In this document: piece after piece, positions 13,715-27,800 of the stretch
Position numbering within the stretch: position 1 is the first letter of the stretch
Layout of the letters: each line of letters opens with the position of its first letter
Assembly (NCBI GenBank): GCA_900708905.1
Contig: CAADRB010000001.1
Location: forward strand, 1,132,478 to 1,196,477
DNA from: Hymenolepis diminuta
Taxonomy: Eukaryota; Platyhelminthes; Cestoda; Cyclophyllidea; Hymenolepididae
Direction: 5' to 3'
Length of the DNA: 64,000 nucleotides
The notes under the pieces: generated by a model
Databases searched by the model: none
Seen by the model: only the letters and a program-made list of their open reading frames with translations
Told to the model about the DNA's origin: nothing
Made by a program: the position numbers and the translations under genes

Positions 13715-15803
13715 CACTGCATTTAGTTACACAAACATTACCAATGTATTCTTTGACAGATAACTTTGAATGTGTAACCTTTTTTCCAACTTTTAGAAAG
13801 AAGAATCCATATTTTCGTACAATGGCTTAATTAAAATGCATAATGCAGCCCAACTCTCTCTTCGTTTATAAGAATTCAGCAATATTATTTTTTAAAAAAT
13901 GGCTTCCACCCTTAATTGTAATATTTTATTTCATGAGAGGCTATCCTGTTCTCCTAAATGTCAACACTATTTCCGAGTATCAAGGAAGATAAATCCACCT
14001 ATTTATATTTTCGTAAATATCGCACTACATATGAATCAAATCCTTGTGTATTTAAAGCATATTTTAGTCGAAGCAATCAAGCATTATATTATCCCTTATT
14101 TAAGTAGACATTAATAATAAATGAACTTAACTTTATGATCTAAGCATAATTACATTTGTCAAGTAAATAAAATTTAGTGGATATCATTTATATAGTGCAA
14201 TTGTTATACTAAATCTGTTAAATAAAAGTCCAACAAAAGATAAAGGGATGTGAGTGGAAAAGATGCTGAAAGCAACTTCAAGATATCAACAAGCCTCACT
14301 TCATCTGATTTTCGAAATCCGGATGTACGATACTTACTAAATGAGTATTTCACGTTCAAAAACTCAAACTTCACGATTCGTTCTCTAGAGTGCAGTGTTT
14401 ATTGATCTTTTTTCAATTCACTTCATTCAACTCAAACTATTTTTTTCTTCCAATGATTGAGAAAGCACACAGCCTTAACGTAGCGGTGGTGATACGTTAA
14501 TATTAATAATAAATTTCCCCTTTTTCCTTTAATAAATGATAAAACGTACTTCATGACCAAATAATGTTTTATTTTCCTGTAAGTGAAAGTGTTCTCCGAA
14601 AAGGTAGAACACTTGTTGTTTTGGAAAATGATTCTAATTCACATCTCAATAGAATACCATTACTCCTAATTGTAACAGACCAATGTTTAGCTTGGGAAAA
14701 GAGTGATTTTCTCTCATTCCATAATGGACTTGTGTCATTAAACTGTGATAAGACTATTACAGTTCTCTTGAATGAATACAAAGAAAACAAATATTAATAA
14801 TGTTTCTAGATATGTACTTCTTTAAACCCGTTTCAATACTCAAAGAAAAATATTCCGAATTTCATTTTAAAAAATCTTGGAGAGCATTACAATGAGATTT
14901 ATGTAGATATTGATATTGAATTGCAGGACTTGAAATCGTGTAATTAGAATAGTGAGCAGTATATCCAACATTTATTTACTCCTGTTTATTAAAAATAATA
15001 AAACTCACTTAAATCGAGGTTCCATTTGGGATTAAATCTCTACATAAGTATTTGCCTAATTTCTCCGCAGACTCCCTCAAGGAATACAGGTTCATGAGTT
15101 TTGCATAACATTTTCTGACGGTCTGAATGAGTCTGATCTTATCGTGTAATGATTTACCTCTATCTTTCCACTGGAACAACTAATTTCTGAACTGAACTTC
15201 ACCGTGTGATATCCATGTCCTCAGTGTACAGCCACATAGTTAAGTCACTATGAAATACAACGACCCGTGTATCACTGACTTTCTCCTAGCGTTCAGTTAC
15301 CTCATTTGTTAACTTAAACACTGTTAACTGGGATAATGCACACAAAGTTGATCCTATCAAGGCTTGTGTTTTACTACGTATTTCCCTATGTGTTATATAT
15401 AGTGCTGATAAATTGACTCATTCTTTAGTATTTGAAAATAGGAAGACCGTAATTGGAGCATATTTTACAATCGAATTGCTTATAAGTTAAGAATAATTTC
15501 CTTTCACCTGATATTTTTAAAATAAGTATTAGTCAATGAAGAGCTATTTCACTCCTTTGAAGATAAAAAATGAGTTGCAGAGTGAACGAATTTATCAAAT
15601 TAGAACACTTTTACTAATTTTGAGGACATAACTTACTATTTGCCTTATTTTTTTAATCACAGTTATTAGTTGACCAAATTATATCTTTGTTCGCGGTAAA
15701 GGGAACACTTTTAGTCAATTCAAAGACTCTAACGTAAAAGACAAGTTAAGATTATCAAAAATATATGTAGTCTATTATGATCAAATACAAAAATATAAGT
15801 GAG

Positions 15804-15809
15804 TTTATT
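15804..15809 (-). promoter_or_regulatory. Candidate RTEL1 poly(A) signal overlapping the stop codon
   Basis: On the minus strand the last codons read ATG AAA TAA A, so AATAAA begins inside the final Lys codon and contains the stop. No other canonical AATAAA is visible in the next roughly 100 bases downstream (15700-15803). If used, the 3' UTR would be only about 10-30 bases. Confidence 0.4.
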
Positions 15810-18800
15810 TCATTATTGTTAATTTACTTCGAGCCAGTCTGGTTAAATTCCGACGTCGAACAGGTATGCCGCATGTGGGACATCGCCGATTTCCCTGAAG
15901 CACACAAAGATGTAATGGAGATACAAAATAGAGAAAGTATTTTTAAATGCATCATTCCATTGAAGTAGGGGCAAAATAATAAATACGAATGCAATTTGAA
16001 TTTATAACAGTGTAAGATGAAGTACGCTTAAAGCTAAGAGGAAGCAGAAACCAATATTTTCCGAATGCACGAACAAAGGTCATAAATCTGGTCTCCCTAC
16101 GCTGACGTATCAATTAATGGCTTTCCACGCTCGTGTCCAGGAATGAAATCACAATACTACTGAAACTGCTATCGAGGATAGGAAAAATACTTAATATCAC
16201 ATATGTCCTAAGCTAACTTTACTCAAAATTTTGCCTTATCAAATAATTCATCTGATCATACACTCGTTTGCCATTGTACATGACAATTGGCAGTAGTCAA
16301 TCCAAGGTGGTAAGAACTGGAGACCCTCGACAACAGTGAACAACGCGTATGATCCGAGATCACAGCTAGGAGGTTTCAGTCTACAAACCAACAGTGTAAG
16401 AGAACTAATACCTTCATATTTTAAGAACTCCACTGCCACAAGACATAAAAAAGACAAAAACAGTAGGGGAATATTTGAACTCGGAGAGAATAGTGAGATG
16501 AAAAGACCAATTTAAAGGTGGTAAATCAACAAGCATCTAAAGGAGATAGAAAAGCGGGTTAAATAAATAAGTAATCATGGGTAATAAGACCAACGCAATA
16601 CTTCTCGTGCAGAAAGTGAAACAGTCGAAGAGACAGTCGCACATTGTCTCTTTACTGTTAGTTATAAACTGATATTTCCTAACTGACCCAGCTCGACCTG
16701 AGTTATGTGACTCAAATTAAATAAAGTTCATACTATCAAATTGATGTATCTCTACAAAGTTAGAATTTAGATTAATTATAAATTATTTTATTTACAATAT
16801 CATCTTCCCTTAACTTGTACATAAACGAATTATATTTATCGAATCTAGGTTGAATGTCGAAGTAGCAGATTAGCTTCGACAGGCAGCTCTTTATCATCTT
16901 GGAATTAGTAATTCTAATAGCATATTTAAATATCACTCAGCTAAAGTCCATTAAATTTGACAGTCTACCAGTTAGACGCATTTCACATCACGTTTAGCAT
17001 TGTCAGAGAATGCAGAAGCATTAATTCGTAATTGATGCTTCCTTAAATATCCTTTAAGGATTTGATAAGAACCACAGATTTGACAATTCTGATAGCGTTA
17101 AAACATTGTATAATTGAATGCTACTTCATCATACATGAAGATTTTAAAGTGCCTTTAAATACAAGCAGTTTTGTAATCAGTGATTGCATTAAGTAGAACT
17201 GAACAAATTATAAATGCAAATAAGACTATTTGTATGCTCTTTAAGGATTATACAGGAATCAAAATGGAGTAATCATATTTAGTTTCAGAGGCTTTTAAAA
17301 TTCCAAAAAACTTGACTTGCCAGGTAAGCAGGCAACATTTTACAAGCTTCGAAATTCAACACTTAAATGTTTAGAAAAAATTAACACCTAGACAGTAAGT
17401 TTCACAATATGTTCAGACTCTCAATATGTGACGCACACCTAATTGACAGCAGGAGATTATTGACTGGTTGCTCATTGTACAATCACACGATGACCCACAC
17501 AAGGTAAAATTCGTCAGCCCCTTAAAGCATATTTCGCCTGTCTATCACAAACCGGCTTGCCCTAGATCATTACTAATGCCTTTCACTTTTCTCTTAATAC
17601 CTTTTTCTACTCCTTCCTCATGTCCCTNNNNNNNNNNNNNCCTCCATTTATTTTCAACTGTTGCATCCTGTTAGCCTTAGGAAGGTCATAAGTTCTACGA
17701 AGTGATACCTAATCTCATTTAGAGGAGTCCTTAAAGTACCCTAACTGATAGAATAAGAGACACTTTATCTTTTCAGCTTCTGTAATTAGTTCTCTTCAAC
17801 AAAACTAGCATGCTGTTTTAGATAGCCAATGAAATATGATGGAGAGTTAGATTTACTGCCTGATTACATGATCACAGGATGTAGCGTAGCATCGCCAAAC
17901 TTCGAAGTTAGCTTTGCGCAATTCGAATTTGTTTCAAAATAAGTTTATAAAATACGATAATATCACGCGTATAGGAAAGTATTTTGAATCCCACTGCAAA
18001 TCTCTATTGAAGAAAATCACTGATGCACTACCTAATTTCGTCGACTTGTGCACTTCTATACGTCAAATATATGAGAACTGGTTTATCGAACACGTCGTAC
18101 AAATATGTAGTTTTCGTTCAACTTAATTCAATCTAAAAGTTCATTCGAACTAAATGGATTCAAACATTACAAACCTAAAGAATTTTAAAAATATAACACA
18201 ATCAATCAAAATAATTTTTCGATTTCGCAAGGTCGTAGAATTTTTCAAAATTCAAACTTTGATAGCAACGATTGGATCTTCTGAACTTTTATTTGGTGCG
18301 CAAAATTTTATTGATAAGTTTGTGGGAATTAGAGTAGATTTTATTTTACTCATAAATACTTAATTTGGGGTTGTGACCAATCGATAATACGACAGCAAAC
18401 AAACTGATTAAGTGCGAAATAATTACCTCCTCAATAATAGTTCTCCAGCACGGAAAACAGCAAATATGACCACAATTTGAGCGTAAAGCGCTTTCAATTG
18501 ACGCCTCCTTGCAATTCGCGCAAATTATTGTGGATTGTGCTAAAAGAGAAAACACAAGTTTAAAATTATGTTCAACACTCGGCTGAGCTAAACTAGTCGG
18601 TTGACTTATAGATCACCTATTTTTAATGAAAATTAAAGTATTAATAATTATCTTTTAGAACCTTCCCTTAAAAAACAAGCCTTTAAGAATTTGATTATAG
18701 TGGTTTTGGGCGTCTAAACTCCCATCAATTCAAATTCAAAACACAATCTACTATATTTTAATGTTGTAACCTTCACTTACCTTTGTTTTGAGCGGCTAGT

Positions 18801-21800
18801 GAAGACGAAAAATTTTAAATTATGACTTATTAATTTAAATTCTTCAACAAAGTAGAGAGAAAATGAGTAAACTGACGAAATAAAAGGAATGAAAGTCCTA
18901 AAGGCAATAGACAAATCTCTTCCAAAACATTAAATATTCATCGACCGCAAAACTAATACCTACTTATTCTAGGTTTACCGATCCTCTTTAATGGTCTACC
19001 TAATGGGTTGGACTAAAGATTAATAATTAATTCACTATTTGAAATACCAATATAAGTGAACGTAAAATGTAATTCTTCAACGAACAACAAGGCTTCTACA
19101 AGCACGCTGGGAACACACACTTGGTTTTCAGCAAGAAAAACCAGACTATATATCAACAGTGTCAAACAATAAGTGGTGGAAACAGATTGATTATTTAAAA
19201 TTCAGATTGAGTGAACACGGCTCAGTGGACTCTGCTAGGTCAAAAAATTTTAGCTACTTTTAAAGCTGTATACTAGCTAAACGCCCCACTAACTTGAAGA
19301 CAGAAGTGTATCAACCACATATTCCTTGAACTCACGCAATTTCAGATAGTAGCTTTTTTCTGGCATCAGACAATTTTAGGTTATAAAAGTACTCAAACCT
19401 CCCTTCATGAGAATCAACGCAAATGTTTCCAAGTGTCTTGAAAATTATTCTCAAATAGAAATGAATTTCACATAAATTGTTAAGATGCTAATGAATAATT
19501 GCAACCCGAGTTCCAGAGATATCCTAACTTGTCAAGAAGGACATTTTCATATTTTACCTTCTTCCCTATTTGGTGATTTTAATATTTAATGTTGTATACC
19601 ATAATATCGAAATCACATTTTGAATACAAACATCAACAAGTCACTTTTTGATCTCATAGAATGAGTAATAATTAAACAATTAAACTGGCTCGACAACTTC
19701 GAAATCGGCTTAAACCCTGACAATTTTAAGTGCTTATTCTATTCTGATTCAGCCGATGACCTGAAGAGTAATCAATAAAGATGTTCTTTTTCGATTTTGC
19801 CTTTATTATCGAGTTCTGAGTTAATTTGAAGAAAATAAATCGTAATAGATAGCTTTTCTATATTTCAGTAACAAATAAAGGACAAAAGTGATGAAAGTGG
19901 ACAGTATTCCCGATTCAATTTAATGTATCCAAAACCGTCGTGGTACTCATTACTACGTTCATAAAATGCTTGACTTGGATATTAATAATCAGTTGATAAT
20001 TTTAAAATAAATGAGTCTAAGGAACATTTTTCAATGAACGACAACACACCTGTAATCAATTATGAAAATTCAGGAGAGCTATCATAGATAAGTAGAAACA
20101 TAAAACAAGATCTAACAAAAAAATTCGTAATTTCATATTTTGTATTGCAATTGTTTTACATTGGGGTCTTTAGAATCATAAAATTACAATGGATTTTGAT
20201 ATGAATAAAATCCAGTATTAACCTTTTTGTTAAACTTTAACAAGTGTTTTAGGAGCGAGATTTGTGCGTAACCAAATATACTGATCAGAAATAAAGTAAT
20301 GTTCACTTCAAGGGACTCTAAAATAAAGCTTATTGAATGTATCACAATATTTTGCGGTTACAATTTTAAGGTGGAAATTAACAAAACTACTTAATTTCTA
20401 TTAAATCCTTCACCGTTTTACATGAATATCAAGATACCGGTCTACATAACTGAATGGAAAACAAAAATGTCAAAACTTTAAAATTTAAAGAAATTCTATA
20501 TAATTCTTGAGGATACCAGCGAATTTGATTAAAAATTGAGCGATCAACTGTTTGAATTAACTATGCCATGAGAAATAACAATGCATTGCAATATATACAA
20601 GTCATTCACCGTAAAATCAATACTTTTTCGAGTTATATTTTTAAATATTTATTTTAATCTAAAAAATTGAATAAGCTTTCATCTTAATAGATGACACTTG
20701 AGAAAAATAATTTTGCACTAGAACATTTAATAAATTACAATTACCCATACCACCAGCAATCTTTTGTAACGACAAAGTTAGTTGTCATAAACGCAAATAA
20801 TTCAGAGCACTGAGTGAAAATATGGTTTGGAAATAATAAAAGGCTGCTAAATTTAATCAAAAACACATTACTTCTAAAAAGGAGAGTGCAAATTTCCCAA
20901 TCGCCGTATGGTTGTTTTTGTAAGGATCTAACAATACAAATTATCCTAAATTTAAAATCACTTATTAATTTACCCTCCTGAGTTGAACCAGAACCGGAGG
21001 TTGACCCGTCGGTTTCTTCTTTCGAAATGACTGAAAGACCTGTGATGTTTGTGCAGAGCTCCGAATACCTCGCCTTATCACCTTCCCGCACAAATACGAT
21101 GAAATCTGTAAATAGAAAATGAAAAGGTTAAAAGGAAAAAAATCAGTTAAGCTTCTTTTAACTTTGTACTTTATCAGATAATAGTGCTCCGTTAATTCGT
21201 GTGAGCTCTTGCACTTAAAATGCCTGTGCTCATATTATCAACATGGGCATAAGAAGATACGAATAAATCAAAATGATATGACAAGCCGTTAACTTAAACT
21301 TCTTTTGATTGACAGGTTCGGAATATCATGGACATTAATTTACTCAGAAACTTAGAAATCAATTAATAAAAATTGAACTTGGGAATATTTGATACTACGG
21401 TTAGAATTATAACTGTTATATGAAAGAGGGAAACTCAACATTTCCAAAAGTCGAATAAAGTAATACTTCGTTACAGGCATCTGTTCAATACTCCATTCCA
21501 TTTATTACTGGACCACATTGCTAGTTCAAATGTCCAGATTCAAATTCCGCTATTTAATCCTAGAAGTTTTTGCCATTGTCTTGGGTAACAGTAATAACTA
21601 TAACAATAATAACAGTTTTGAACGATAGAATGTACTTTGAAACACAGCCATTTCGTCGATGTAAAAGAACTTTAAGAGGTGGCTCTGCTATCCTAAGATC
21701 AATCATCTAGAAGTACTAAAGGCTACACAAACAAAGAGCCACCTCCCCAAACTTAGAAGACCAAGGATTAAAAAACGACTAGAAAGAGAGGAAAACTGAG

Positions 21801-24800
21801 AACAAAACTGTATCCACTGAGGACATGTGTGATACACAGACCGAATTATGATATGCTGAGAGGAATTAACAGTTTCGCGTATTACATTAGTTCGAAGAAG
21901 AACCATAAAAACCTCATCATATGACAGTAAGGACAGAAGAGATATATAAGTCAACACGAGAGTTTAAGCACCGCTCAAAACTCAATAGAATATAACCTTT
22001 ATTGAATTTGCTGAATCAGCAATTCTAGGTAATTGGGCCATCTTGTCCGTAGTAGAAGATATATGCTCTCGGAAGTTATGCTATTTCTCTCAAATTGTTT
22101 TCCCAAGAAGGAAAACGTTTTCGGCAAAAATTCCAAGTAAAATGAAAAAAGGGGGCAAATTTGCGTGGTTACTTATCAAATATCCAGTAGAATAAGTGTC
22201 AGATCAAATTAACGTGGACAAAAAACCGCATTATCTAATCCACCTTCCTTCTTTCTCCTAATTAACAGAAGACGCTTTTTAGCGTTATAAGACCAACAAG
22301 GGTAAGAAATAAAGAAGAATTATTAAGATTGGCAAAGAAAATATTCTTAATTTTTCGGCGTCTGAGACAACAGCAAAGTCAACCTAGAATGTTTAGCTAT
22401 AGGAAATATTCTACAAACATTTCGCTCCTTATACATAAGGAACTAAGGGTAACTAAAACGACTCTAAAACGCAAAATATAAACCCGATTTTAAACATACT
22501 TTAGTAGATCAATTACTATTGAAGGCACAATAAACCCTCCTTTTAATTATCTTGATTTCATTCAATTAAAAAGATACCGTTGAAAAAAAAGAACCTTCCT
22601 GAATATATCAAGAACAAGATCATCGGTTATTTAAATGCAAGTTCCAAAAGCCCTTTGTTCTCGCTGAGTTATACTCCTAGAAATCAGATGATGATGTCCA
22701 CTTTTAGGTTTGCTAAGTACAAGAGACATCACGCCCGGTTACCTAAAAGAAAAATTTCTTGGATTGTGAATTGTTTTTCAGTTCATTTCCCATTAATACC
22801 TAACCATAGAACAAAATGACAGCTAAAATTAGAAATTTCAATTTAAGCCTTTTAATTATAAAGCAAGAGATTTGATTATTTTAATTTAATTCGATTAACG
22901 GCCACAATCTCAGTCAAATGTACGGTTGTGCAGGCGGCACCTACCACTACAGGCGTCTTCTTTTCTTCGTGTTGGAGGGAGAAAATGACGACAGATACCA
23001 GATATTTCTGATTTAGCTACTGTGAAACCATATTAGACATCAAAGCCCATGAAAGTGTAAGATTTTGACCCTTTATCTGTTTCCAAATGGGGAGGCATAA
23101 AGCCTATTCGCTTATCTCTTAACTCTCTTCCAGGCTTAACGTAAAAGTCCTCACTTTTCTCAGTTTGACTCTCCTCTGCGCTATCATTATTTTTGAAGCA
23201 ATAAAACATGGATTTATTGTCTCTTTTTGACCAAAATCAACTAATTAACTTCCCTATTTCTCTTTGAAAAGCGCTACCAGGACTTGAGTTGAGTGTAAGG
23301 AAGGTATCCCGGAGTCGTTCTTATAATTATAATTAACCTGTACGGTTGGCCACCAATGCATAAGATATTAAGTGGTCGCTTTAGATAATATTTTCATGAA
23401 TATTCGCCAAATTTCAAGATAAGTGTCAGATCGAATTAAGGCAAATAGAATATAATATACATTCTTATTAGCGGAGGATGTTGTCGAAATAACAAGTCAT
23501 GCCTCTCCTTCTTGATAGCACGAAATCAAAATGGGCCTTATCGTCATAGAAAACCTTACAAAGCAGAAGTCATATACGACCGATAAGCTGAAAGATGAGT
23601 TATGCCCAGAATAGAATGCAGGTAAAAAATGAAGTTAATCGATATGCAACCGTGGATAAGTCCAAGACCATTAGGAATCTTTAAAACAAAGCAATTTTTT
23701 ATGGAAGATAAAATTAAGTTACATGATATTAAAATATGTTGAGCTACTAACCAACAGCAGATAGTTTTGGATTTACTTCCCTCGATGTGACTCCCCACAA
23801 CGCCAGCTTTATCCTTGATGCTTAGATGAAAGGATAAAATAGCCTCAACTCTTTTTTTAAAAAAAATCATTTAATATAATCTGCTACAACACTAGAGTTT
23901 TAGGATCGAATTTAACTTTTTAACCCCTTTCAGAAAGAGAAAGTATGATCGACTACATACATAGCAATAGCAGGAATTTCAAATAAATAGACGTATTAGA
24001 TAGCATTTTCATAACTAATCTCCCAATTTCTGGTAGAATAAGAGTCAGACAAAATTAAGGCAAATATTTACGTATGACCCATACTTTCGCCTTCCCAACT
24101 ACTAAAGAATGCTTTAGGCATGAAAAGTCGTGCTTCACCTTAACATCTCTCAATGGCATAACGTGATAATTGAATTTAATAGAACAAATCTTGAGAGCAT
24201 TTCTTCCTGTACGTTGTGTAAAAGAGGACGTAAACGAAGGTAGGCTGATCATATTACTGAATTAACTTCTTAGGAAACATCGGAATCGTAAAAGCCGCCA
24301 ACCGATACCATCTTTTCCTTTATGGAGACAATACAGCACTGTAGAACATATAACGCAAAATTAAAATTTTAAAATATTTAATATCAAAAAGAAAATAATA
24401 CCAAAGAACAGTGGAATATTCCGAACATAGATAGATAATGTAGTCAGAGCTTCAACAGCGTTACTTTATTTGAAATTTTTAATTGAATTGATTTAATATC
24501 TTGATAAATTAGTTTTCTTAAATAGTAAAAAACAGTCTGCTAATACAAGCCAAGAACTCTCTAGAGTTCACTTAAAGTAAACTTTATGGAAAAGCTATTT
24601 AAATTTGTAGTAAATTGTAAGATGTAACAACAGTTTTAGAGCAGAACACCAAGAGCTGACTGGACTAAAATGTATTGAACGAACCACGATAGAGTGCACA
24701 AGGGAGTAAGAGACAGAAGAGACGAGAAGGAAGCGTAGAAGGCGGTAATTAATAAGCATGTGTATATGTACGGTGTCTTCGTACATGTGTAAAAAGATTT

Positions 24801-27800
24801 TAGATAGTCTCATATAGGAGGAATAGTATAAACGGATGGAATGGTTTCGGACATCGCTGCGCGGAAGCTGCGCGAGCAAACGCTCATTCAAGAGCCCCTT
24901 TATTAGCTAATTTCGGTAGTTAAAATAAACTACCTGAGGACACATGATGGTTATCCAAATGGAGCTTGAGGTTATAGTAGAGCCAAGCGTTTCAAGTACC
25001 AGTGTGAGGTTGAGATAATTAGATCTCACCGATTAGTGATGACAGATAAAAATTTTGGAAACGCACAGAAACTCATCCGTCAAATTTATCTGCAAAAAGC
25101 AAACCCTAGCGCGTCCTATATTTCTTCCCATTAAATTTCCAAATTCATCTTGAAGGCATATCCTTCAACTTACATCCCCTTTGCCTTTCTCTTGAAAAGG
25201 TATGAGTGATTGGTCATTCTAACATCTAGAGAAAAGAAACAATTGAATACGTTCTCGTACAGTTCTTTAAATTAATGTCCTATCTCGTTAATTTAAGATA
25301 AAATTTCCAAATATACAGAAATAATAATAAATTGTCCTTTTAAATAAAGTATTAACTATTTGCCGACTTCCCGATAGAATGAGTGTTAGATCGAATTAAC
25401 GCAAATAGAAATGAGTAATCTAATTCACTTTTCTTTTTCCTTCCTCGCCTAATTAGCAAAAGGACGATTTCTGGGGTAAAAAGATATTCCTTCATTTAAT
25501 AATTTCCAGGGACGGGATATACACAAATTTATGCAGACGGTAAATTGAATTTGGCAAATGAAAGGCAAAGAGAAGGAGAAAATCGTAAAGATGTTAAAGT
25601 AAAAAAAAGGATTCCAATTAGGAAATACAGTTAGGCAAAAATAAAACAGATTTTAAAATCCTCATATGAATAAAATTTGGTTAAAAATGAAATTAATCTT
25701 ATCTGTCAGTGATGAAATTTGGTCTAAGCACAAAAAAATGGTCCTATTGAATCATTTTGCCCGAATTTCTTTTCCTCTGAACTATTCTCCGAAAAAGTAG
25801 AAAGAGTAATTTCAATTAAATCTTTCCATTTCTTTTTCAACAAAGAATATTTGAACTCTTGATTTAATTGTACAAGCAAGAGTGTTAGACATTTAAGATG
25901 TTGCACCCAATTTTACAAATAAAATAATCTATAAATATTGTACTTAGAATTTGAATTATACAATTAGTAAAATGTAATTATGGAAAATTATTAAATATTT
26001 TTCTGGGACGAAATTAATGTTTTATTTTTATATTTTCTTCCCACTATTATTGAAATAATGATTAACCTTTACATTATTTATGTGGACTAATACAATTTAC
26101 GATTATACTGTAGATAATTCGAATTAAACTGTAATAGGTTTACGTTCTAACAACGAGAAGTCGAGTTATTCTTTCTTTTGGCTGGGAAATCGGCTTGTAG
26201 ATCATAAAATATACATAAGCAATCGCCAGCAGATTCTTTAAAACACAGACCTCATTAAAGAACTTGTGGCCTTGGATCGTGGATGATAATCCTTAACGAT
26301 ATTCGCATCTATCAGAGGAAAAACTTCTTTAATGATGCTTCCTCATTTTTACACACCAACTAGTTTCCGAACTTCAAGTGCGTCGATAACTTGGCACATT
26401 CTTGAACATTTAAAGGACTAGCGATTTTAATAAAGAGTTGCTATTCAACCAGTGTACAGTATTTCAAGGGCAAGATTACAACAATGAGATGGAAAAAATA
26501 CTGAACCACCACAACTTCTAGTTAGAAGGTAGATTGAAAGATATTCAATGCATTGTCGAAAATGTTACTTTGTTCTTCATGAAATTTAATTATCCTAATT
26601 CACTTTCTGCTGCTCGAATATAAACCTTAGTAGTAAGAGCTTAATTCAGAGCAATTTACGACTTTGCATACATTTTTCCATTGTAAAAGTGTATGTCCAC
26701 TCTTCCCCAAAGTAAAATTAACGTCTAGAGAGGAAAAATCTATCCTTAGATCTAGAAGCAGAAACAACTAAATACAATGGTCTACCGTATATTACATTTC
26801 ATAATGAATCTTAAAAAGTGAAATAAAATATTGAATCGGTGACCCGTAAACAGGTAAACAGAAACCACAACGATCTACTAATCTGCATAATTTCAGTACT
26901 TCTCCATAAATAAATAATCAAAACTAAAATCCCCAGTAAATTAGCGCTAAACTTGGGTCAAGAGATAAGAAAAAAACTCGCCTGGGCCTTAGCAATCATT
27001 TAAATCGAATGCGATCTCTCACTGTCTGTAAATCCTGCATTTCATTTTATCATTGACATTGGACTCTTTGGTTGCCTTCAGCTTTGGCCGACTATCTGTT
27101 AACCCTTTAAAGTACCTAAAAAACAGCCCTTATTTATCACGGTTCTTGTTTATCCAATAGAGATATTTAGTCCTTCTCCCAGCTTCTATCTCTGAGTATA
27201 TTGAGGCTGACACTTTAGCAATTTAGAGACGCTGTTTTAGCCATCTCATGATCCAAGGTTAGTAGTTTAATACTGTGAACACTACAGTTAGCAGCAGAAA
27301 GTTCTAATTGTCAGCGGCAATCTTTTCCCTGCAGTCATCAAATGATCAACACAAAAAAGTAACTATAGAAATATAGATTATAGAAATGAGAACAAGGCGG
27401 GCAAAATAGAGGGCATTGTAAAATAATCATATAGTAATGACAATTATTCTAAATAAAGGCTTATCTGAAAACAGAAAGACAAAGCACCAAGGAATAGAAG
27501 GGAACTACAAGGAATGCACGAATGTACGAATTGTACAGAATATCTGAAACTACCTACTATAACTTTGCTTATCATTAAGCTCTGAGTATTATTTATAAAG
27601 AAAAATGGAGTTAGGTTATCACAAGTCTAAAAACGACCCTAATTAACCACGACGCAAGAATAAGGTTGGCACAAATATAAATGGAGAATCAAATGAGTAA
27701 TTGATTTCGCCAAATTATAAAGAGGTGAAACTGAAATTAACTTGGAGTGTTCCATTTCTAATGTCTAATTTCATTTAAGAGTAGTAGTTCACGAACTTCT

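Larger units (their letters stand above)
411..15804. other. Gene-poor AT-rich spacer
   Basis: About 15 kb downstream of RTEL1 with no recognisable coding exon on either strand. Open frames are short (up to about 77 codons), have no familiar motif and are the number expected by chance in AT-rich DNA. It holds two simple-sequence runs (8671-8687 and 13685-13714), a copy of a dispersed repeat near 11800-11945 and a short stretch near 1395-1415 that recurs at 44373-44396 (shared core AGAGGAATCCGCT). Exons of fast-evolving or flatworm-specific genes could be missed here. Confidence 0.5.

Noticed and set aside
14564..14797. Overlapping 77- and 73-codon frames on both strands
   Set aside because: No family motif, no splice or poly(A) context, and the two frames are antisense to each other. 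Chance is the simpler explanation.
17914..18363. Two consecutive plus-strand frames opposite the RTEL1 RING intron
   Set aside because: Unrecognised, no homology signal and no gene-end signals. They lie inside a well-supported intron on the other strand.
20741..21091. 116-codon minus-strand frame starting [13 protein letters not shown]
   Set aside because: Not a separate gene. Only 20974-21105 is coding, as RTEL1 exon 22; the rest runs into intron 22.
23556..23870. 104-codon frame on the minus strand in RTEL1 intron 21
   Set aside because: Longest of several chance frames. No recognisable motif, and it overlies the repeat-bearing intron.
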